Shown here in pieces: positions 60,812-64,000 of a stretch of 64,000 nucleotides of DNA. The translations under genes and the position numbers were made by a program. Where the stretch lies: NCBI GenBank assembly GCA_027943335.1, contig BSBK01000520.1:250501-314500 (forward strand). Reading direction: 5' to 3'. Every line of letters begins with the position of its first letter. Within the stretch, counting starts at the first letter, position 1. A model generated the notes under the pieces. The model had not been told where the DNA came from and ran no database searches. It saw only the letters and a list, made by a program, of their open reading frames with translations. The DNA is from Chamaecyparis obtusa (lineage: Eukaryota; Streptophyta; Pinopsida; Cupressales; Cupressaceae).

Positions 60812-61570
60812 CTACTTCAGAGTCTCAAAACTTTTATTAGCTCCATGTGTCCACTTGAATACTCTTTTGTCTCCTCTCATAGTCTCAGTCATAGCATTAC
60901 AGATTGAACTGAAATTTCTAACAAACTTCCTATAAAAAATTTCTAGTCCATGAAATGATCTTACCTCACTAGCATTTTTAGATGTAGGCCAATTCAGAAT
61001 AGCTTCAACCTTTTCAAGATCCATCTTCAATCCATCAGCAAAAATAACAAATCTGAAATACACAATTTCTTCTTTCATAAATGAACACTTTTTCAGATTT
61101 ATCAGCAACTTTTCCTCTTTCAATCTTTGCAAAACTTTTCTAACATGAAACAAATGTTCTTCTCTAGTCTTACTAAATATCATAATGTCATCAAGATATA
61201 CAATCACAAACTTACCCAAGAATTTCTTGAAAACTTCATTCATCAGCCTCATAAAAGTACTCGGTGCATTAGTTAAACCAAAAGGCATAACCAACCACTC
61301 ATACAAACCTTCTTTTGTCTTGAAAATAGTCTTCCATTCATCACCTTCTCTAATTCTGATCTGATGATATCCACTTTTCAAATCAATCTTGGTGAAATAC
61401 TTTTCTCTAGTCAAACTATCCATTATGTCATCCATTCTTAGTATAGGAAACCTATACTTCACTGTTATCTTGTTGATTGCTCTAGAATTAGTGCACATTC
61501 TCCATTCCCCATTCTTTTTTAGTGCTAATACAATAGGTACTACACAAGGACTCAAAATTTCTCTGATCAA
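60812..61570 (-). pseudogene. Element E reverse transcriptase (Ty3/gypsy), best-preserved RT
   Basis: 252 open codons cover fingers and palm: [59 protein letters not shown], and [14 protein letters not shown]. The YLDD catalytic pair is intact. It copies the RNA genome into DNA in the particle. Frames on both sides are broken, so the polyprotein cannot be made as it stands. Confidence 0.9.
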
Positions 61571-62250
61571 ACCTTTCTCCAGTAATTCTTGAATCTATCA
61601 GTTCAATTCTGGATTCTCGGTAGGTGTTAACCAATGAGGTGCCTTATTCTGTAAAATAGCTCCAAGGATTAGATCCATACAATGATCAATACATATTTTT
61701 TATGGAAAACCATCAGGTACATTGTCAAAAATGATTTCACAGTACTTGGTGAGTAATTTTTCAATCTCCTTCGGGACACTATCTTGTATTTTCTTACTCA
61801 GCGTATTAGGAATTACAACAAAACATACATCATTCCCTTTCAAATCTTTCACAAACTTTCTTCCTTCCATCAAGAAAACTTTAACAGATGTGCAAACATT
61901 ACTAATAGGTTCTTCCAGCAATGGTAACAAGATTTGTTTCTTACCATCAGCCACAATAGTATACTTATGTGATCTCCCATCATATATGACATGTCTATCA
62001 TATTGCCAAGGTCTACCCAACAAAATATGACAACAATCCATAGGCATGATATCACACAACACCTTATCATATTATTTTCTAATCTTCAAATTCACATAAC
62101 ATTGTTCACTTACCATGAGTGTATGCTCATCTTTGATCCATGAAATCTGATAGGGTTTCAGATGTTCTAGCCTTTCCAACTACAGTTTAGTGATCATCTC
62201 TTCTGATGCTAGATTCTCCGAGCTACCATTGTCAATGATTACCTTTCAAA
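61571..62250 (-). pseudogene. Element E protease and protease-RT linker
   Basis: V-I-I-D-N-G-S-S-E-N-L at about 62206-62246 is the active-site region (D-N-G-S). Then V/M-L-C-D-I-M-P-M-D-C-C-H-I-L-L-G-R-P-W-Q-Y-D-R and, in the linker, F-D-N-V-P-D-G-F-P. Stops separate the active-site part from the 62062-61700 open piece. Confidence 0.8.
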
Positions 62251-62429
62251 ATTTATTAGAAACTCTACATCTAGTCTTGAAAAACTTTTCCTTATCAGAT
62301 CTTCCTTTTTTCTTTCATTCCATAGTTCTCTCCTTACCATTAGGTTACTTTCCTTCTTAGGTTCATTCAATGGCTCTTCTTGCACCACAACATTTATACT
62401 GCTACCAGCCTTCTTAGTTACTTGTGTAC

Positions 62430-63373
62430 ATTCAAATGATCTATGTCCTTCTTCTCCATAGTTATAACAAGTTCCTCAGAAACTTCCTCTGCTATAACCA
62501 CCTCAGTAGCTACTACCTCTACCTCTAAATGAACTTTCACCTTTCCAGTCAGTCTTGCCTTTGTCTAGATTTGTCTTTTCATGTTCAGATCTACTAATTT
62601 CACCATTAGATCTAGCTCTTCCTCTCCATCTCTTCTCATGTCTCTTATTCATTTTCTCCTTAGCTTTCAAAGAAAATTGACAAGCCTCTTCAATGCTCTC
62701 CAACTTAACCAAGTTGATCTCCTTTTGGATGGAAACTCTCAAACCATTCATATATCTACCAATTCTTTCCACTTCATCTTCATCATGTCTAGATTTGATA
62801 TCCAATCTATAGAATTCCTCAGTATACTCTTTTACCGAGCTATCTTTCTGCTTCAAGCTTTGCATTTGCCAAACTAGGTTAATCTAATAATCACAAGGTA
62901 AGAATTTTCCTTTCAACTTATTTACCATCTTATTCCATACGTCAATTTTTTGTTTGTCCTTCCTCTTTCTATCCAAGTGCAGATGTTCCCACCATAAGGA
63001 TGCATGAATTTTTAATTTTGGTGCTTGCAATCTTCACCTTCTTATCCTTAGGAATATTCTCATATTCAAAATATTTTTCCATCTCAGTGATCTAGTCCAC
63101 CAATTCATCAGAATCTAGCTTTCCACCATATATAGGAGGGTTGAAATGTGGTGTAGACTTCAAACTTGTGAAAGCCTTCAAAAATATTTCTTCACCTAGA
63201 TCCATAACAGGTGTAGGTTCTGCATTTTCTTGTTCTTCTTCAACTTCATCGTCACTAACATCTTCCAGATGTCTACCTCTTCTTTGGACTATCTCAACTT
63301 CTTCCAATCTAGCAGCAATCTATCTTAGCATATCTACCAATCTTGGATCTTCATATTGCCTCCCACGAACCAT
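62430..63373 (-). pseudogene. Element E gag
   Basis: Start M-V-R-G-R-Q-Y-E-D-P-R at 63373. 63307-63092 has R-R-G-R-H-L-E-D-V-S-D-D and P-P-I-Y-G-G-K-L-D. 62865-62503 has K-Q-K-D-S-S-V-K-E-Y-T-E-E-F-Y-R-L, the core of the Retrotrans_gag domain, and M-N-G-L-R. C-Y-N-Y-G-E-E-G-H-R-S-F-E-C near 62430-62475 is a knuckle with its second Cys replaced by Tyr. Confidence 0.8.
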
Positions 63374-63494
63374 CTTGACAACCCTCTACAATTTTAGGTC
63401 AAATTGCAATCTGCTACCCCACAACAAATCAACTAGGGCTTTAAGAGGAACTTGCAAACTTAGATTCACAAACCTAGATCAAGATCTTACCTCC

Positions 63495-63505
63495 CTCTAA
63501 TACCA
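63495..63505 (-). promoter_or_regulatory. Primer binding site of element E
   Basis: Minus-strand TGGTATTAGAG, one transition from the iMet site TGGTATCAGAG, two bases from the LTR start. Confidence 0.75.
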
Positions 63506-63507
63506 CT

Positions 63508-64000
63508 TGGTGCAAGATAGGGAGAAAGAGGGGACAACAGATGGTACACCCTAATGATCCAAGCTTGCTCAACACAATGTGGAAGCCAACAAACACAATA
63601 ATGAGAGAGAGAATGCAGAGACTTTCATTAATTTTCATCAAATAGAATCATACATGCTAGGTTGTAAGGCCTTCCCAGTTATAGCATTATATTACAATGA
63701 AATTCAAAAGTCCTCAAACATGCGAGGATCTATTACAATCTCAATTCTAATGTCTACCACTTCTCTTTTTCCTAAAACCACCTAAACTCTAAACCAACAA
63801 CTACATTTATACAAGAGTCTACCAAACTGACTCGACCTTTAGATCCATAATCAACAGAAGGAATGGTCAGATCTAGGACCACATGCTTCCCAATGAAAGA
63901 TTCTAGCATTAAATCTATGACCCATAATAAATGCACAAGTTGGTCCAAAAAAACTCAAATACAAACTACTCGACAAACAAGGATAACTGAGCAATAGACC
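63508..64000 (-). repeat. Element E 5' LTR (partial, runs off window)
   Basis: Starts TGGTGCAAGATAGGGAG; collinear with the F LTRs ('aatgagagagagaatgcagagactttcat', 'ctacatttatacaagag', 'gacc..tttagatccat'). The remaining end and any TSD lie outside. Confidence 0.85.

Larger units (their letters stand above)
51766..64000 (-). mobile_element. Element E: Ty3/gypsy LTR retrotransposon, 3' LTR missing (contains D)
   Basis: The minus-strand order is 5' LTR (partial, runs off the window), primer site, gag, protease, RT, RNase H, integrase. It is a close relative of F throughout. Its left end joins K's RT at about 51766, exactly where F would have a few bases left before the 3' LTR ('ggttatttaaaaatgattctc' at 34679 in F). 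E's 3' LTR and any TSD are therefore absent at this side, implying a deletion that also removed K's 3' part, or a truncated insertion. Confidence 0.85.

Overview
The window looks like intergenic DNA from a large, repeat-dominated plant nuclear genome. It is AT-rich and almost everything recognisable is an LTR retrotransposon of plant type (Ty1/copia and Ty3/gypsy, primed by initiator methionine tRNA). A gymnosperm is plausible, but the sequence alone does not prove the species. I see no intact host gene, no rRNA or tRNA gene and no CRISPR array.

The layout is a stack of nested insertions, and most can be ordered by their target-site duplications (TSDs). From the left: a gag-like remnant (3-1367), then about 3.3 kb with no gene, then a plus-strand Ty1/copia element (called K here). 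K's 5' LTR ends at 6255, and its broken gag-protease-integrase-RT runs from 6316 to 51765. K's gag is split by element A (6919-14105, TSD AAAGA) and element G (about 14201-49403). Inside G lie a CACTA-like DNA transposon H (14748-25823, TSD TTA), a probable 3.25-kb solo LTR (26585-29837, TSD ATATC) and a Ty3/gypsy element F (33998-47154, TSD TCTTA). F carries element C (34957-42163, TSD TGATA), so the nesting is four deep: K > G > F > C. To the right, a second Ty3/gypsy element E (51766 to the window end) abuts K's truncated RT and carries element D (53491-60644, TSD TACAY).

A, C, D and G are one family. Each has TG..CA LTRs of about 1 kb with a GAGAGGGGGGGTGAATCA-like start, an initiator-Met primer site, and three CTCCCCC/GGGGGAG polypurine tracts before the 3' LTR. 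Each encodes two proteins on the minus strand. ORF1 is a coiled coil plus CCHC zinc knuckles, with the K-(T/A)-G-L-G-(F/Y) block typical of Sirevirus gag C-termini. ORF2 is about 1,000 codons and stands where pol should be. None has protease, integrase or reverse transcriptase. They look like non-autonomous Sirevirus-type copia elements that keep a long protein of unknown function. A is the youngest and best preserved.

Element H has no visible transposase. It is built of foldbacks and direct and tandem repeats, and holds a fragment of a host gene: the C-terminal part of nucleolar GTP-binding protein 1 (NOG1). This looks like gene capture by a CACTA-type element.
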